A DNA stretch of 20,721 bases from Isohypsibius dastychi (taxonomy: Eukaryota; Tardigrada; Eutardigrada; Parachela; Isohypsibiidae), in the NCBI GenBank assembly GCA_034696485.1, contig JAQIWT010000419.1, positions 1 through 20,721 on the forward strand. The letters run 5' to 3'. Positions 18,601 to 20,721 of this stretch are shown in pieces (positions within the stretch are counted from its first letter, which is position 1; every line of letters starts with the position of its first letter). The notes below the pieces were generated by a model that did not search any database, was not told the DNA's origin, and saw nothing but the letters and a program-made list of their open reading frames with translations. The position numbers and the translations under genes were made by a program.

Positions 18601-20721
18601 GAATTATAGATGGTAGATGAATTATGAAGTTTAATTTCCGATCAGATCTGAAGTTTTGATGTTTGAGCGCAGCCAAAGTTCATCCAGTCATCAAGGGAGC
18701 TCAATATTTCTTTATTTGAGCTATTCTAAATAATACAGCACTTTCTGATTCTATATTTGCGAGAAAGATCTGTATGTTGTTTTGACTTCGCAATCCCACG
18801 CTGCTAAAAACTGACTTGCGATCGTTTCTTTCGATTCCTTAGTATCGTACCATTATTTGTGACCTTTGGTTGTCTACTCGGACCAAATTACTGCTTCGTA
18901 GTTTTAAACCAGTGGTAACAGGGTTGGGTTTGAGATGGATTTCATTTCACCCAGATTTCAATGCAAAGTTGACAGAAGTATCTACAGCGCTTTCTGATAG
19001 TTTATTTCTGGCAATATTTAGTTTTGATATCAGAATCCCATGCAGCCAAAAACGAAACAAACTTGTGATGGTTACTGTCGAATCTTTAGTATCTAATCTT
19101 GCATAACCATGATTTGTGACCTTTGGTACCCATCGATGTTCAGCTTGACTAAATTGCAAAATAAACAAAAGTATAGTTGCGATCTACTCTCTTTCTACTA
19201 TCGAATTGACTTAGCGATAGCATGGCTAGTTTTGTTCAAGAAAAGTGGCAGCGCGTGCATGGCCATGGTCACTTACTGGTAGTATCAGCACTGCTGGTAA
19301 CCCAGTAAATGCTTTTCCCGTAGCTAACCACGTAATCTTTGGCATTTTAACATATGGATTATCTGGAATTTATTGGTTATTATTGAAATGTTTTCAGAAT
19401 GTTAACCGTGAGCCATACACATACGACGACTCTGACCCCGCATTGTTGCATTGACCTTTGCACATGACACAGCCAAGTCAGTTGGTTACCAGATTCTCCT
19501 GGATAAAATCGATGTAACCAACTCTCTTTCCGTCTTCCTGTTGTTCTTTGAATCACGCTGGATCATTGCAGGTGTCTGATGTTCGGAATCACGAAAAACT
19601 CGCAATATTCATCTGTATATTGGTCGCGCGACATAGTCTACGAATGGAGGATTACATTGGTCATATCGCCATTTGGAGGCTCATGGTCCTCAACCACGAT
19701 CTCATTGATGGTGGCCGATTAGCTGTTCATCTCATGTTCCGACTTCTACGGGGTTGTCATGCTCCACTAGGAGGATCGTTCTCTAATCAGGCTGTCTTCT
19801 ACCTGAAATATCCATGGGATCGCCAGTTGTTGATTTCAGCACGACGCAACTTGGGGGTCCCACCACTCTTGGCCGCTTTGAAGGTCCTGCTTCGTTTGAG
19901 TGAATTCAATGTGAATCCGGATGATGGTGAGGAAATGGAGAATGTGAATCTGGATGATGTGTCTGTGCCGTTTGGAGTCGGAATCGAGCAGCTCAATGCG
20001 TTTGCTAGGGTTGTGTTGAGGGAAATGTGTCAGGAGGATACGGCGAGGGAATGTTTGTTGACGGAACTGGAGAACTTGTTCTCGACGGAGTTGATTTGGG
20101 ACCCGATTTTGAATCCGGAACAACAACGCCATTTGGTGCAGTTGCTGTGCTCACCGATTGAAAGTGTTCTGGCGTTGAGTCAGGATAGACCGGATGATGG
20201 AGGGCGAAATGACTTTTCAGCAGATTTTGAAGAATATCGATCAGTGGAACTTCCGGGCATCGTTGGTCGAGATCAAACTGCCGCTGGTACCCCGACCAAG
20301 TGATTCGAACCCGATATCGCAGGTGAGTGGTCAGGCGTGGTCTCGGATAAATCATGTTAAGTCAAATGGTAAAGTTGTGGTTAGAAATTTGAGTTTTTTG
20401 CCGCTTCATGACTTTTTTAAACAGATATGAATTCTCCTAATGATATTCGGTTTTTAGGACCGGGAGAACGCAACGGATCTCTTCGCAAACTGCGTGGCTG
20501 ATTCGTTTCGGCTGAAGGGACCGGAAGTTGACAACGCTAGTACACCAGGTACAAAGAACAAGTCGCGAACCAGCGTGAAATATGAACTGGATCCTGGTCA
20601 ACATGTTTATTACATGGCGCCTCTCATCTCCAAACTGTCCGTCCTAGTCCAGCGTCTCGTGATGCACTACGCTACCGAATCCATTAAAATCCAGCCATGG
20701 TCACCAAAAAGCAAAGATCGC
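15603..20721 (+). CDS. dpy-22: Mediator kinase-module subunit MED12, 5' part, frame broken
   Basis: MED12 (C. elegans DPY-22/SOP-1/MDT-12) tethers and activates CDK8-cyclin C in the nuclear Mediator kinase module. The N-terminus NRLGPPDIYPQESKQKEDEL matches human MED12 almost residue for residue. Exons: 15603-16149, 16211-16469, 16529-17069, 17748-18521, 19572-20322 and 20458 to the right edge. Further landmarks are EWTQALL, LLDECLLDRHE joined to FCSWIVETLEKA, GSPLDSLPVQPSRLP, RSGVHRSLVAHFLERLQ, RRIFSHNAYLSKIIS, FICILVARHSLRMEDYI and QILKNIDQW. The frame slips by one base near 15870-15885, 16242-16252, 17895-17910 and 20170-20190, each time as if one base were extra. About 500-600 residues of the middle are absent between 18521 and 19572. 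The protein continues past the window. It may be a pseudogene, a duplicate or misassembled; homology itself is firm. Confidence 0.88.
17070..17747 (+). other. Long MED12 intron
   Basis: A perfect GTAAGT donor and TTTTCAG acceptor bound a 678-nt intron. The flanking exons join in phase, matching the human order (VEARWANKNIAS then a segment ending EALDRYSFQKSD). The interior is T-rich with no coding signal. Confidence 0.7.
18736..18890 (+). repeat. Diverged direct repeat, copy A
   Basis: Copy A runs from CAGCACTTTCTGAT to GACCAAATTA and shares with copy B, about 249 bp downstream, blocks such as CTTTCTGAT, CTTAGTAT/TTTAGTAT and ATTTGTGACCTTTGGT. The identity is moderate and broken by indels. 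Confidence 0.6.
18985..19156 (+). repeat. Diverged direct repeat, copy B
   Basis: Copy B runs from CAGCGCTTTCTGAT to GACTAAATTG. The longest shared exact block with copy A is the 16-base ATTTGTGACCTTTGGT. It may reflect an old tandem duplication of intron sequence. Confidence 0.6.
19289..19560 (+). other. Possible remnant exons of MED12
   Basis: After the acceptor TATCAG (19288) a frame reads TAGNPVNAFPVANH to a GTAATC donor at 19332; the acceptor GTTTTCAG (19397) opens NVNREPYTYDDSDPALL in the same frame. A different frame then reads LTFAHDTAKSVGYQILLDK and DVTNSLSVFLLFF up to the clear MED12 exon at 19572. These could be parts of the central MED12 region, but I cannot align them with confidence, and they need two further frame changes. 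Confidence 0.3.

Larger units (their letters stand above)
18522..19571 (+). other. Region where the middle of MED12 should lie
   Basis: The donor GTAATT at 18522 and acceptor ATTGCAG at 19571 bound 1,050 bp. No match to the central MED12 blocks was found here. The left two-thirds is non-coding with two diverged copies of a repeat; the right third (19289-19560) may hold short exons. Confidence 0.6.

Noticed and set aside
1-20721. CRISPR arrays, tRNA or rRNA genes, bacterial operons
   Set aside because: No regular spaced repeats, cloverleaf sequence or rRNA blocks were seen, and the gene structure is clearly eukaryotic.

Overview
The window looks like nuclear DNA of a rhabditid nematode, probably Caenorhabditis or a close relative. 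It is AT-rich, with compact multi-exon genes, many introns of about 50-60 nt beside longer ones, acceptors of the form T-rich-CAG, and likely spliced-leader acceptors 7-45 nt before several start codons. Five genes are recognised from conserved motifs, with no database search: TFIIH subunit p52 (gtf-2H4), a heme globin, lysophosphatidylinositol acyltransferase MBOAT7 (mboa-7), nucleolar protein NOP16, and Mediator subunit MED12 (dpy-22/mdt-12).

Layout. 1-1115 is sequence upstream of, or an intron in, the p52 gene; it holds a fold-back repeat (453-1072) with arms of about 114 bp around two GC hairpins and an array of 12-bp units. 1116-3454 (+) is p52 without its first exon(s). 4117-6260 (+) is a three-exon globin. 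It converges, with a gap of only 109 bp, on the seven-exon mboa-7 gene (6370-9427, -). 9473-10605 has no recognised gene apart from one doubtful minus-strand ORF. 10606-11882 (-) is a four-exon NOP16. 11890-12900 is non-coding and carries a run of 12 G. 12915-14010 is protein-like but broken sequence I cannot assign. 13960-14799 (-) is an unrecognised coiled-coil gene. It is divergent from the MED12 gene, which runs from 15603 off the right edge.

The genes do not form a pathway or an obvious operon: they cover transcription/repair (TFIIH), oxygen or redox chemistry (globin), phosphatidylinositol remodelling (MBOAT7), ribosome biogenesis (NOP16) and transcriptional control (MED12). The main oddity is MED12. 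Its homology is clear along the window, yet the frame moves by one base at four or more places, always as if one base were extra, and roughly 500-600 residues of the middle of the protein are missing between 18521 and 19572. The three genes on the left are clean over about 3.3 kb of coding sequence. This points to a decaying or duplicated MED12 copy, or to local assembly error; the sequence alone cannot decide.
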